Of a stretch of DNA of 64,000 nucleotides, positions 8,831 through 18,852 are shown one piece after another (position 1 is the first letter of the stretch; every line of letters starts with the position of its first letter). The notes beneath the pieces were generated by a model, which saw only the letters and a list, made by a program, of their open reading frames with translations, had not been told where the DNA came from and made no database searches. Source of the DNA: Rhizobium sp. Q54 (lineage in GTDB: Bacteria > Pseudomonadota > Alphaproteobacteria > UBA2966 > CAIVPW01); assembly GCA_945947575.1 (NCBI GenBank), contig CAMEYM010000015.1:17589-81588 (forward strand). Reading direction: 5' to 3'. The translations under genes and the position numbers were made by a program.

Positions 8831-9325
8831 CTACTTCTTGCGGAGCGGCGCCGCCGGCGGCGCGGGAGCGCGTTGGGCGGCGGCGGTGAGGCCGCTGACG
8901 ACGGTCGGCTCGAAGCGCTTCTTGATGGCGGCGATGCCGGCTTTGTAGAAGGTGCGCATGCCGGCGCCGATGCTTTCGGTCTGGGTCTTGTCCTTCGCCT
9001 CGTAGTTGCACACCCACGAGACCGTGCAGCTGCCGTCGCCGTGGTCCATCACCATCAGCGTGCTGATGTGGGAGGCCAAGCCCAGGCCGCCGTTCTCGAT
9101 GGAGTAGGTGTAGGCGAGCGGCTCGTCGCTGCGGGCGATTTGCTTCTCCATCAGGACGTCGCCGCCGGCCAGCGTCACCGTGCGCAGCGCGCCGGCGCCA
9201 GACCCTTGCGTCTCCGCCGATTTGATGCCGGGCGCCCACTTGTGGATGCCGTCGAAGCGGCCGACCAGCTCCCAGACCTTGGGTCCGGAAGCCTTGACGT
9301 GCTCGGCCACGGTTACGTTCGGCAT
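8831..9325 (-). CDS. SRPBCC (START/Bet v1-like) family protein
   Basis: This 164-residue protein matches the polyketide cyclase/dehydrase-type SRPBCC fold. The N-terminal strand is followed by the diagnostic VWELVGRFDGIHKWAPGI segment, then alternating strands and a long C-terminal helix (GMRTFYKAGIAAIKKRF). Proteins of this type have a hydrophobic ligand cavity and bind or modify small lipophilic molecules. No signal peptide is present, so it should be cytosolic. The C-terminus is an alanine/proline-rich tail. The actual ligand is unknown. Confidence 0.8.
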   Translation of the reverse strand: MPNVTVAEHVKASGPKVWELVGRFDGIHKWAPGIKSAETQGSGAGALRTVTLAGGDVLMEKQIARSDEPLAYTYSIENGGLGLASHISTLMVMDHGDGSCTVSWVCNYEAKDKTQTESIGAGMRTFYKAGIAAIKKRFEPTVVSGLTAAAQRAPAPPAAPLRKK

Positions 9326-9503
9326 CTGGCTGGAGCGGTCCCCTGTGGATAAAGCGGTGGAAAAATCGCACAGCGGCCGCAGAAAGTCAGCCCTCGTTTG
9401 TTACCGTGTGATGGACGTCACACCTTGGGGGCCGTCGCGACGAAGGCGCGCCGGCGCCTAGCGCCCGTTCCGGGCGACCGGCCGGCGCGTGTAAGGTGCG
9501 CCC

Positions 9504-9656
9504 GTGCAGCAGTTCGACTACGCGCTGATCGTGCTGTTGGTGGCCGTCGCCGGCCTGGCGGTGGCGTCGCTGCTGGGGGCGAGCCTGGGACCGTTGGATC
9601 CGGTCGAGGCGGTCGGCAGGGCGTTGGACTGGATGGGAGCCCAACTCGCGGGCTGA
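9504..9656 (+). CDS. 50-residue membrane peptide, possibly Flp-pilin-like
   Basis: A GTG start at 9504 is preceded by AAGGTG five bases upstream and opens a 50-residue frame. It has a polar start (QQFDYALI), one hydrophobic helix (VLLVAVAGLAVASLLG) and an amphipathic tail ending WMGAQLAG. The order of a short acidic/aromatic start and one alanine-rich helix recalls Flp-type pilin subunits (EYGLIAALIAV...), but the similarity is weak and no pilus genes are nearby. It is convergent with the TolB_N-like gene. It could also be a chance frame. Confidence 0.4.
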   Translation: MQQFDYALIVLLVAVAGLAVASLLGASLGPLDPVEAVGRALDWMGAQLAG

Positions 9657-9670
9657 GGCCTAGAGAGAGC

Positions 9671-10267
9671 TCACCACTCCTCGGGGCCCTTGGTGCCGCG
9701 ATCGAGCGGCAGCACGGTGCGCAGGGCGAAGGCGATCTCGCGCTGGGTCTCATCGGAGGCGCCGACGCGGCGCGTCTTGAAGAACGTGCCCTTCCACAGG
9801 ACGCGCTTGGTGGCGCAGTCGGTGAGGGTGGCGTGCATGCGCAAATCGTCCTCGGTGCCGCCCAACGTCGTAGCCAGCACGTAGCGCACGCCGAGCACGC
9901 GGCCCTGCTCGTGGTGCGGGATGGTCTCGCCGCGCATCGCCTCGGCGGCGCGGTCGTCAGCGACCCGCAGTCCCAGGCCACCAAGCTCCTGGGTGACGTC
10001 GCGGGCCAACTCCTGCACGACGGGTCTCGACAGCCTGGCGCCGGGCTCGGTCGCCATCGGCAACAACGCGATGGAAAGGGGATGCGGCGGGCTCTGGGTC
10101 GCCTCGAGCTCGACGAACGGCGAGGTGTCCTCGGCGGCTTCGTAGGCGGCCACAAAGGTCGGGTCGATGCGCGGGAAGACGATCGACATGGACGTCAGCA
10201 AGCCGACCATCCCTGCGCCCGCGGCGAGGATGGCGACGTTGCGTGCCTGGTGATCGTTGCCTGACAT
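9671..10267 (-). CDS. Membrane-anchored TolB_N/adenylate-cyclase-associated-like domain protein
   Basis: This protein of about 198 residues has one N-terminal membrane helix (NVAILAAGAGMVGLLTSMSIV) and then a periplasmic domain. The segments LSIALLPM, LRVADDRAAEAM, LGVRYVLATTLGG and DDLRMHATLTD...VLWKGTF follow the pattern of the TolB N-terminal-like domain often fused to cyclases or CadC-type regulators. Here it is free-standing, with no output domain. I chose ATG 10267 because it starts directly before the anchor; longer upstream frames add a polar stretch. It lies downstream of cbbX but is separated from it by strong hairpins. Function unknown. Confidence 0.65.
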   Translation of the reverse strand: MSGNDHQARNVAILAAGAGMVGLLTSMSIVFPRIDPTFVAAYEAAEDTSPFVELEATQSPPHPLSIALLPMATEPGARLSRPVVQELARDVTQELGGLGLRVADDRAAEAMRGETIPHHEQGRVLGVRYVLATTLGGTEDDLRMHATLTDCATKRVLWKGTFFKTRRVGASDETQREIAFALRTVLPLDRGTKGPEEW

Positions 10268-10380
10268 GGAGCTCAATGTAGCGCGCGCAGCGTGGTTTTT
10301 CACTAAGGCGTACGACCACCTTGAAACGACAGGCGATCCTTCGGTGGTGGTCGAACGGGCCACCCCGCGGCTCCAACCCC

Positions 10381-10427
10381 TCACCCGCCGGGGGTGAGGG
10401 GGGGCGGGGCCTTCCCGTACGGGAAGG
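10381..10427 (-). terminator. Tandem hairpins downstream of cbbX
   Basis: Two inverted repeats immediately follow the cbbX stop on the minus strand: CCTTCCCGTACGGGAAGG (10410-10427), then TCACCC/GGGTGA (10381-10397). They lack a long U-tract but are well placed to end or stabilise the Calvin operon transcript. Confidence 0.5.
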
Positions 10428-11342
10428 TTAGGGTTGGAAGACGCGGCTCGCCAGCAGGTCTTCGGCCTCGATGGTGGTGAGGTCGTGGCGGGTCAGGTTG
10501 GTGCGGTCCTTGCGGCCGAACAGGCGGTTGGCCTGGCGCAGCTTGGCGCGGTCGAGCGCGTTGCGCATCGAGCGCGCATTGGCGAAGTGCGGCATCTTCA
10601 TGCGGCGCGGGATGTAGTCGCGCAGCACCTTCTCCGCCTCGGGCGTCAGCACGTAATGCTGGGCGTCCACCATCAGCTTGGCGATCGACATCAGCTCCTT
10701 CTCCGAGTAGTCGGGGAAGTCGATGTGGTGGGCGATGCGGCTGCGGAAGCCCGGGTTCGACTGGAAGAACACTTCCATGCGGTTGGCGTAGCCGGCCAGG
10801 ATGACGACGAGGTCGTCGCGCTGGTTCTCCATGACCTGGAGGAGAATCTCGATCGCCTCCTGGCCGTAGTCGCGCTCGTTCTCGGGCTTGTAGAGGTAAT
10901 AGGCCTCGTCGATGAAGAGGACGCCGCCCATCGCCTTCTTGATGACTTCGCGGGTCTTGGGCGCGGTGTGGCCGATGTACTGGCCGACGAGGTCGTCGCG
11001 AGTCACCGAGACGAGGTGACCCTGGCGGACGTAGCCGAGGTTCTTGAGGATCTCGGCCATGCGCAGCGCGACGGTGGTCTTGCCGGTGCCGGGATTGCCG
11101 GTGAACGACATGTGCAGCGTCGGTGCGCCGGTCTCGAGACCCATCGAGCGCCGCGCCTTATCGACGAGGAGAAGTGCAGCAATTTCGCGGATGCGTTGCT
11201 TGACGGGGGCGAGCCCGACGAGCTCGCGGTCGAGCTTCTCGAGCACTGCCTGGACGTTCGAGCGCGCGAACTCGCCCTCGAGGTCAAAGGAATCGGGGAA
11301 GGCTTGTACGCCTTCGGACTTTTCTTCGGGATTTGCGGTCAT
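10428..11342 (-). CDS. cbbX: Red-type Rubisco activase CbbX (AAA+ ATPase)
   Basis: This 304-residue AAA+ protein remodels inhibited Rubisco by pulling on the C-terminus of the large subunit and releasing bound sugar phosphates. Walker A is GNPGTGKT (residues 82-89) and Walker B is VLFIDEA (141-147). The pore-loop segment GQYIGHT follows the sensor region, and an arginine-rich C-terminal helical domain completes the usual CbbX length. It is the last gene of the Calvin operon, after cbbL and cbbS, which is the standard red-type arrangement. A 12-bp perfect hairpin sits between cbbS and this gene and may lower or uncouple its expression. The activator sugar, RuBP in characterised CbbX, is produced by the PRK of this operon. 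Confidence 0.97.
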   Translation of the reverse strand: MTANPEEKSEGVQAFPDSFDLEGEFARSNVQAVLEKLDRELVGLAPVKQRIREIAALLLVDKARRSMGLETGAPTLHMSFTGNPGTGKTTVALRMAEILKNLGYVRQGHLVSVTRDDLVGQYIGHTAPKTREVIKKAMGGVLFIDEAYYLYKPENERDYGQEAIEILLQVMENQRDDLVVILAGYANRMEVFFQSNPGFRSRIAHHIDFPDYSEKELMSIAKLMVDAQHYVLTPEAEKVLRDYIPRRMKMPHFANARSMRNALDRAKLRQANRLFGRKDRTNLTRHDLTTIEAEDLLASRVFQP

Positions 11343-11400
11343 GGTGGCCCTGCTGTGGTGGGGCCGGTGGGACGTTGCCAGGGCCCCGTCTCGGGTAGTG

Positions 11401-11429
11401 CTCCCGGGGCGCGTGGGGCGCCCCGGGAG
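11401..11429 (-). promoter_or_regulatory. Strong hairpin between cbbS and cbbX
   Basis: CTCCCGGGGCGC and GCGCCCCGGGAG pair perfectly over 12 bp with a five-base loop, in the 101-base gap between the cbbS stop and the cbbX start. No U-tract follows. It may be a transcript-stabilising 3' end for the Rubisco message or a partial terminator. Confidence 0.6.
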
Positions 11430-11443
11430 TCGTGATCGACTGC

Positions 11444-11881
11444 CTACTTGTAGCGTTCGCCGCGCGGCTTATCGGTCGCGTAGCTGTGCACCCGGTAGTG
11501 GATGCTGCGGCCCGGGCCCTCGGTACGAGCCAGGCCAAGACCCGGCTCGTGCTTCGGACGGTTGACGATGAAGGACATCGCCACCGACTCGCGCCAGCGA
11601 GCGTTATCGAACGCCTGCACCTTGATGTAGTGGTTGGCGCCCCACACCTTGCGGCACTCGTTGACTTCGAGCATCACCGCGGCGGGATCCTTGGTGTCGA
11701 ACATCGGCTGGCACCACATCTCCCAGTACGTGTTGCGGGGATGCGGGTCGTCGGTGTACTCGACGCTGACGGCGAAGCCCATCTTGATGGCGTAGGCGAT
11801 CTGGGCCTTGATCTGGTCGTCGGTCAGCGGCGGCAGGAACGAGAACTGCCCCTGCGTCATGTTGCGCGGATTTTCGTGCAT
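11444..11881 (-). CDS. cbbS: Ribulose bisphosphate carboxylase small subunit, red type
   Basis: This 145-residue small subunit caps the Rubisco L8 core. It carries the conserved [20 protein letters not shown] segment and the C-terminal extension ([14 protein letters not shown]) that forms the beta-hairpin in the central channel of red-type enzymes, so it is form IC/ID-like rather than green. It lies 27 bases downstream of cbbL and belongs to the same operon. Length is normal for the family. Confidence 0.97.
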   Translation of the reverse strand: MHENPRNMTQGQFSFLPPLTDDQIKAQIAYAIKMGFAVSVEYTDDPHPRNTYWEMWCQPMFDTKDPAAVMLEVNECRKVWGANHYIKVQAFDNARWRESVAMSFIVNRPKHEPGLGLARTEGPGRSIHYRVHSYATDKPRGERYK

Positions 11882-11908
11882 CTTCGTGTCTCCTGATTCG
11901 CGGGGAGG

Positions 11909-13459
<1,551 letters not shown>

Positions 13460-14674
13460 CTAGTGCTTTGCGGCTTTGCTGCTCCGAATCAACGCGGCGA
13501 CACCCGGCAGGTCTTTGCCCTCGAGCCACTCGAGGAACGCGCCACCGGCGGTCGAAACGTAGGTGAACTGATCGACGACCCCGGCGTGGGCGAGCGCGGC
13601 GACCGTATCGCCGCCGCCGGCCACACCGAGAAGCTTGCCGTCCTTGCACATCTTGGCGACCGCCTTGGCCACCGCGTTGGTCGCGGCGTCGAACGGCGGA
13701 ATCTCGAACGCGCCGAGCGGCCCGTTCCAGACAACTGTCTTGCAGCTGCCGAGCTTGGCGATGATCGACTGCGCGGCCCTCGGGCCGAGGTCGAGGATCA
13801 TCCCATCCGCGGGCACATTGCCAGTGGCAACGACCTGCGACGCGGCACCGGCCTTGAACTCCTTGGCGATGACGACGTCTTCCGGCAGCACGATCTCGCA
13901 GCCGGCCTTCTTGGCTTCGGCATCGATCTTCTTCGCTGTGTCGACGAGCGTCGGCTCGGCCAGGCTCTTGCCGACCTGCACGCCACGGGCGAGCAAGAAG
14001 GTGTTCGCCATGCCGCCACCAATGACCAGGACGTTGACGCGCTTGATGAGGTTGCCCAGGAGGTCGAGCTTGGTCGACACCTTGGCGCCGCCGACGACGG
14101 CCGCGACCGGGCGCACCGGATTGGCGAGCGCCTTGTCGAGGGCTGAGAGCTCGGCCTCCATGCTGCGCCCGGCCACCGACGGCAGCAGATTGGCAATCGC
14201 CTCGACGGAAGCGTGGGCGCGATGCGACACGGAGAAGGCGTCGTTGACGTAGATGTCGCCGAGCTTGGCGAGATCCTTCGCGAACGCCTGGTCGTTGCCT
14301 TCCTCGCCGTTGTGGTAGCGGAGGTTCTCCAGCACCACGACGTCGCCGTTCTTCATCTTGCCGACGACGGCCTCGGCATCCGGGCCGATGCAGTCGTTGC
14401 CGAACGCGACCGGCTTGCCCAGCACCTCCGCGACCGCCTTGGCGACCGGCGCCAGCGAGTACTCCGGCACGCGCTTGCCCTTCGGGCGCTCGAAGTGGGC
14501 GAGCAGGATGACTTTGGCGCCCTTCTTCGACAGCTCGCGGAGAGTGTCCGCGGTGCGCTCGATACGAGTCTTGTCGGTGACCTTGCCGTCCTTCATCGGG
14601 ACGTTGAGGTCGGCGCGCACCAGGACGCGCTTCCCCGCAACGTCCACGTCATTGATGGTCTTGAACTTCGACAT
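13460..14674 (-). CDS. pgk: Phosphoglycerate kinase
   Basis: This 404-residue enzyme phosphorylates 3-phosphoglycerate to 1,3-bisphosphoglycerate in the reductive direction of the Calvin cycle. The N-terminal [10 protein letters not shown] motif, the [10 protein letters not shown] segment and the C-terminal nucleotide-binding GGGDTVAAL motif are present, and length is typical. The start ATG at 14674 is two bases beyond the gap stop codon, so translation is coupled. It lies between gap and cbbL in the operon. Confidence 0.97.
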   Translation of the reverse strand: MSKFKTINDVDVAGKRVLVRADLNVPMKDGKVTDKTRIERTADTLRELSKKGAKVILLAHFERPKGKRVPEYSLAPVAKAVAEVLGKPVAFGNDCIGPDAEAVVGKMKNGDVVVLENLRYHNGEEGNDQAFAKDLAKLGDIYVNDAFSVSHRAHASVEAIANLLPSVAGRSMEAELSALDKALANPVRPVAAVVGGAKVSTKLDLLGNLIKRVNVLVIGGGMANTFLLARGVQVGKSLAEPTLVDTAKKIDAEAKKAGCEIVLPEDVVIAKEFKAGAASQVVATGNVPADGMILDLGPRAAQSIIAKLGSCKTVVWNGPLGAFEIPPFDAATNAVAKAVAKMCKDGKLLGVAGGGDTVAALAHAGVVDQFTYVSTAGGAFLEWLEGKDLPGVAALIRSSKAAKH

Positions 14675-14676
14675 GA

Positions 14677-15681
14677 CTAGCCGAGCTTCGCCATCGCCTG
14701 GGCGGTGTCGATCATGCGGCAGGCAAAGCCCCACTCGTTGTCGTACCAGGAGAGAACCCGGGCGAAGTTGTCGCCGACGGTCTTGGTCTCGAGCATGTCG
14801 ACCGTCGAGGACCAGGTCGTGTGGTTGTAGTCGGAAGACACGAGTGGCTCGTTGGAGACGTTCAGCACGCCCTTGAGCTTGCCCTTGGAAGCTTCGGTGA
14901 AGGCGGCGTTGATCGCCTCGACCGTCACCTTCTTGGTCGGCACGAACTTCAGATCGACCACCGACACGTTGGCGGTCGGCACGCGGATGGCGGTGCCATC
15001 GAGACGGCCCTTGAGCTCCGGCAGCACGAGCTGGACGGCCTTGGCGACGCCCGACGAGGCCGGGATCATCGACAGCGCCGCGGCGCGCGAGCGGCGCGGA
15101 TCGGAGTGCAGGGTGTCCTGCAGGCGCTGGTCGGCGGTGTACGAGTGGATCGTCGTCATGAAGCCCTTCTCGATGCCGAACGCCTGGTGCAGCACCATGG
15201 CGACGGGCGAAAGGCAGTTCGTGGTGCACGACGCATTCGAGACGATGGTGTGCTTCTTCTCGAGCTTGTCGTGGTTGACGCCGTAGACGACGGTGAGATC
15301 GACGCCGTCGGCCGGAGCGGAGATGAGCACGCGCTTGGCGCCGGCCTTGATGTGGGCCTCGGCTTCCTCACGCTTGGTGAATCGCCCGGTGCACTCCAGC
15401 ACCAGGTCCACGCCCAGATCCTTCCACGGCAGCTTGGACGGATCCTTCTCGGCGAGCACCTTCATGGTGCCCTTGCCGGCATCCATGGTGTCCTTGGTGG
15501 TGGTCACGGTGCCGCCAAAACGGCCGTGGATCGAGTCGTAGCGGAAGAGGTGAGCGTTCGCCTCAACCGAGCCGAGGTCGTTGAGCGCGACGACCTTCAG
15601 GTCGGGGCGATTGGTCTCGAGGATCGCACGCAGTGCGAGGCGCCCGATTCGTCCGAAACCGTTGATTGCTACGTTGGCCAT
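14677..15681 (-). CDS. gap: Glyceraldehyde-3-phosphate dehydrogenase, type I
   Basis: This 334-residue enzyme reduces 1,3-bisphosphoglycerate in the Calvin cycle. The Rossmann start [15 protein letters not shown] and the catalytic cysteine motif NASCTTNC are both present, with the [10 protein letters not shown] and [10 protein letters not shown] segments of the type I family. The ATG at 15681 has GGGAGAG four bases upstream, which excludes the longer upstream frame. NAD(H) versus NADP(H) preference cannot be settled by eye. It is the fourth gene of the operon. Confidence 0.97.
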   Translation of the reverse strand: MANVAINGFGRIGRLALRAILETNRPDLKVVALNDLGSVEANAHLFRYDSIHGRFGGTVTTTKDTMDAGKGTMKVLAEKDPSKLPWKDLGVDLVLECTGRFTKREEAEAHIKAGAKRVLISAPADGVDLTVVYGVNHDKLEKKHTIVSNASCTTNCLSPVAMVLHQAFGIEKGFMTTIHSYTADQRLQDTLHSDPRRSRAAALSMIPASSGVAKAVQLVLPELKGRLDGTAIRVPTANVSVVDLKFVPTKKVTVEAINAAFTEASKGKLKGVLNVSNEPLVSSDYNHTTWSSTVDMLETKTVGDNFARVLSWYDNEWGFACRMIDTAQAMAKLG

Positions 15682-15749
15682 CGATCTCTCCCGTTTTCCC
15701 CTAGTGCCCGATTCTTGTTGGATGCCCTGCGCCGCGAAAAGGTTCCCGG

Positions 15750-17771
15750 CTACTTCAGTTTGGCCTTCGCTGCCGCGACGACGTTCGCGGCGGTGATGCC
15801 GAAGTGGTTGTAGAGGTCCTTGATCGGCGCGGAGGCGCCGAACGAGGTCATGCCGACGAATGCGCCGTTGTCGCCCACCAGGCGATCCCAGCCGAACGGC
15901 ACCATCGCCTCGACGCCGACGCGCACCGTGTTCACGCCGACGATGCGGTCGCGGACCGCCTCCGGCTGCTTCTCGAGGAGCTCGAAGCTGGGCACCGAGA
16001 CGACGCGCGTGGCGACGCCTTCGGCCTGCAGCATCTTCTGCGCCTCCATGGCGATGTGCACCTCGGAACCCGTGCCGAGCAGGGTTACCTTGGCCGTACC
16101 GGCGGCGGGTGAGATTTCGTATGCGCCGCGCTCGCACAGGTTCTCATCGGTGTGCTGCTTGCGCAGGACCGCGAGGTTCTGGCGGGTGAGCGCCAGCACC
16201 GACGGGCCGGTCTTGTGCTCGATGGCGATCTGCCAGCATTCGGCCGTCTCGACCGCGTCGCACGGGCGCAGCAACAGCACGTTCGGCATGCAGCGCAGCG
16301 CCGCGAGGTGCTCGACCGGCTGATGGGTCGGGCCGTCCTCGCCGAGGCCGATGGAGTCGTGCGTCATGACGTAGATGACGCGCTGGTGCATCAGTGCCGA
16401 GAGGCGCAGCGCCGGCCGCAGGTAGTCGGTGAAGATCAGGAAGGTGCCGCCGTACGGGATGACGCCGCCGTGCAGCGCCATGCCGTTCATGGCGGAAGCC
16501 ATGCCGTGCTCGCGGACGCCGTAGTGCATGTAGCGGCCGCCCCAATTCTTCGGGTTCATCACGCCCATGGGCTTGGTGAACGTCAGGTTGGAGTGGGTGA
16601 GGTCGGCCGAGCCGCCCACCATCTCCGGCACCGCAGGGTTGTAGGCCTCGAGCGTCAGCTGGCTCGACTTGCGCGTCGCGACGTTGGGCGCCTCCGTCGA
16701 GAACTTGCGCTTGAGGGCGAGGACCGTGTCCTTGAAGCCGGCGGGCAGGGTGCCCGACATGCGGCGGTTGAATTCGTCCTTCTTGGCCTTGTCGAGCTTG
16801 TCGAGGCGCACGCGCCAGTCGGTCGCGGCCTTGAGCGAGCGGGTGCCGGCCATGCGCCACGCCGAGAGAATGTTCTCCGGGATAACGAACGCCTCGTGGG
16901 GCCAGTTCAGCTTGACGCGGGTGGCAGCGACCTCATCCTTGCCGAGCGCGGCGCCGTGCGCCGACTCGGACCCGGCCTTATTGGGTGAGCCGTAGGCGAT
17001 GATGGTCTTGCAGGCGATCATCGACGGCTTGTCGGTGACGGCCTGGGCTTCCTTGATAGCCTTCTCGATCTCGGCCGGGTTGTGGCCGTCGATGGAGATC
17101 ACGTGCCAGCCGCACGAGCGGAAGCGCGCCGGCTGGTCGTCGGACTCGGACAGGTCGGTCGGGCCGTCGATGCAGATGCTGTTGTCGTCGAAGAAGACGA
17201 TCAGCTTGCCGAGCTTGTAGTGCCCGGCCATCGAGATGGCTTCCTGCGAGATGCCCTCCATCAAGCAGCCGTCGCCGGCGATGACGTAGGTGTTGTGGTT
17301 GACGATGTCGTCGCCGTACAGCGCGTTCAGGTGGCGCTCCGCCATGGCGAAGCCGACCGAGTTGGCGAGGCCCTGGCCGAGCGGACCGGTGGTGGTCTCG
17401 ATGCCGGGGTGCTTGGCGTGGCCCTCGTACTCTGGGTGGCCGTTGGCCATCGAGCCGAGCTGGCGGAAGCGCTTGAGCTGGTCGATCGTCCACTTCGGAT
17501 AGCCGAGCAGATACAGCAGCGCGAACTGCAGCATCGAGCCGTGGCCGGCCGATAGGATGAAGCGGTCGCGATCCGGCCACTCGGGCTGGCTCGGATCAAA
17601 CTTCAGGAACTTGGTGAACAGCACCGTCGCCACGTCGGCCATGCCCATCGGCATGCCCGGGTGGCCCGAGTTGGCTGCCTCGACCGCATCGATCGACAAG
17701 AACCGGATGGCGTTCGCCAGTTCGTTGTGGCTGACCATCGACTCCGACTTCGACTTCTCGGCGACCGGCAT
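15750..17771 (-). CDS. tkt: Transketolase
   Basis: This 673-residue thiamine-diphosphate enzyme moves two-carbon units between sugar phosphates to regenerate ribulose-5-phosphate. The ThDP-binding motif starts at GDGCLMEG, followed by the Mg-binding Asn in DDNSICIDG. The N-terminal NSGHPGMPMGMA and the pyrimidine-domain segment GVREHGMASAMNG are intact. Length is normal. It lies between prk and gap in the Calvin operon. The shortened ATG ten residues in (SMVSHNELA) is an alternative start. Confidence 0.97.
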   Translation of the reverse strand: MPVAEKSKSESMVSHNELANAIRFLSIDAVEAANSGHPGMPMGMADVATVLFTKFLKFDPSQPEWPDRDRFILSAGHGSMLQFALLYLLGYPKWTIDQLKRFRQLGSMANGHPEYEGHAKHPGIETTTGPLGQGLANSVGFAMAERHLNALYGDDIVNHNTYVIAGDGCLMEGISQEAISMAGHYKLGKLIVFFDDNSICIDGPTDLSESDDQPARFRSCGWHVISIDGHNPAEIEKAIKEAQAVTDKPSMIACKTIIAYGSPNKAGSESAHGAALGKDEVAATRVKLNWPHEAFVIPENILSAWRMAGTRSLKAATDWRVRLDKLDKAKKDEFNRRMSGTLPAGFKDTVLALKRKFSTEAPNVATRKSSQLTLEAYNPAVPEMVGGSADLTHSNLTFTKPMGVMNPKNWGGRYMHYGVREHGMASAMNGMALHGGVIPYGGTFLIFTDYLRPALRLSALMHQRVIYVMTHDSIGLGEDGPTHQPVEHLAALRCMPNVLLLRPCDAVETAECWQIAIEHKTGPSVLALTRQNLAVLRKQHTDENLCERGAYEISPAAGTAKVTLLGTGSEVHIAMEAQKMLQAEGVATRVVSVPSFELLEKQPEAVRDRIVGVNTVRVGVEAMVPFGWDRLVGDNGAFVGMTSFGASAPIKDLYNHFGITAANVVAAAKAKLK

Positions 17772-17808
17772 GGGCGTATTCCTTTCCTGAGACGCTATTG
17801 TCTCGGTA

Positions 17809-18744
17809 CTAGATCGCGTGGACGCCGACCTGCGCCTTGACCATGTGGTAAGCGATCAAGAGCTGGGTCAGGGCGAGCGGGTGGCTGATCTTCTGAGTCT
17901 GCTTCTCGTCGGTGTAGCTGCCGACGTTGGCGCGCAGGTGCTGCGCCTCCGGCAGGTGGGACCAGATCAGCTCTTCGAGTTTCTTGGCCTCGTCGTCACC
18001 GATGTTGCCCGGGATCTCGAGCACGTCGACGGGCTTGCCGTCGCGGTCGCGCACGAGCTCGAGGTGCAGGCCCTTCTTGATGCCCGAGTCCAGGATCGGC
18101 GACAGGTCCGGGTGCGGCAGCGTCGGGCGCAGCGTGTGACGCACGTTGAGGTGCGCGCCGGACTCCTTCGAGTTGCTCTCGGGCGGATAGAAGCTGACGA
18201 CGATGTCGGCGAAGGTGCGCTGCGGCCAGATGAAGGCCGGTGAATCCTTCTCGCGCTTCTTCAGCGACTTCAGCACCTCTTCCTTCGTGTAGTGGCGCTT
18301 GGCGGTGTCGCGGGCGATCTTCCAGCGCACGCGCAGATCCTCGTCGGGCTCGACGTAGATCTTAACGTCGTAGAGGTCGCGCAAGCTGCGCGTGGTGAAG
18401 CCCAGCAGGCCTTCGAACACGATGAACTCTTTCGGCTCGACGTAGATTGGCCGGTCGAGGGTGCCGTGGTCGTGGTTGTAGATCGGCTGCAGGATCGGCT
18501 GGCCCTGGCTGAGCAGGCGGATGTGCTGCTCGAGGATGTCGATGTAGTTGCAGCGCGGATCGAGCGCGGAGAGCCCGTTCTCAGAGCGCTCCTTGCGGTC
18601 GTAGCGGTGATAGTCGTCCGTGCAGATCACCGTGACGCGGTCGGGGCCCAGGATGTTGGCGATGCCCGCGGTCATCGTCGTCTTGCCCGTGGCCGAATCG
18701 CCGACCATGCCCAGGATCGTGTGAGGCTTCCGCTTGCCGCCCAT
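17809..18744 (-). CDS. prk: Phosphoribulokinase, resembling the class II (cyanobacterial/plant-like) type
   Basis: This 311-residue kinase makes ribulose-1,5-bisphosphate from ribulose-5-phosphate and ATP, feeding Rubisco. The P-loop is GDSATGKT (residues 15-22). The segments ICTDDYHRYDRKER, CNYIDILEQHIRLL and FEGLLGFTTRSLRD read like cyanobacterial/class II PRK, not the usual proteobacterial class I enzyme, whose P-loop region is GSSGAGT. I chose ATG 18744 because AGGAAGG lies six bases upstream. It is the second gene of the operon. The two cysteines that make plastid PRK redox-regulated are not obvious here, so redox control is doubtful. Confidence 0.92.
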   Translation of the reverse strand: MGGKRKPHTILGMVGDSATGKTTMTAGIANILGPDRVTVICTDDYHRYDRKERSENGLSALDPRCNYIDILEQHIRLLSQGQPILQPIYNHDHGTLDRPIYVEPKEFIVFEGLLGFTTRSLRDLYDVKIYVEPDEDLRVRWKIARDTAKRHYTKEEVLKSLKKREKDSPAFIWPQRTFADIVVSFYPPESNSKESGAHLNVRHTLRPTLPHPDLSPILDSGIKKGLHLELVRDRDGKPVDVLEIPGNIGDDEAKKLEELIWSHLPEAQHLRANVGSYTDEKQTQKISHPLALTQLLIAYHMVKAQVGVHAI

Positions 18745-18852
18745 GGTGAACCTTCCTGTGCTGCTCATCCGCGCTGTCTCGCTCCGCGATGGCCAAACTA
18801 CGGGCCCGCGGTGCGACCCTCCCTGTGACAAACCAATCCGTACCCGGAAAAC

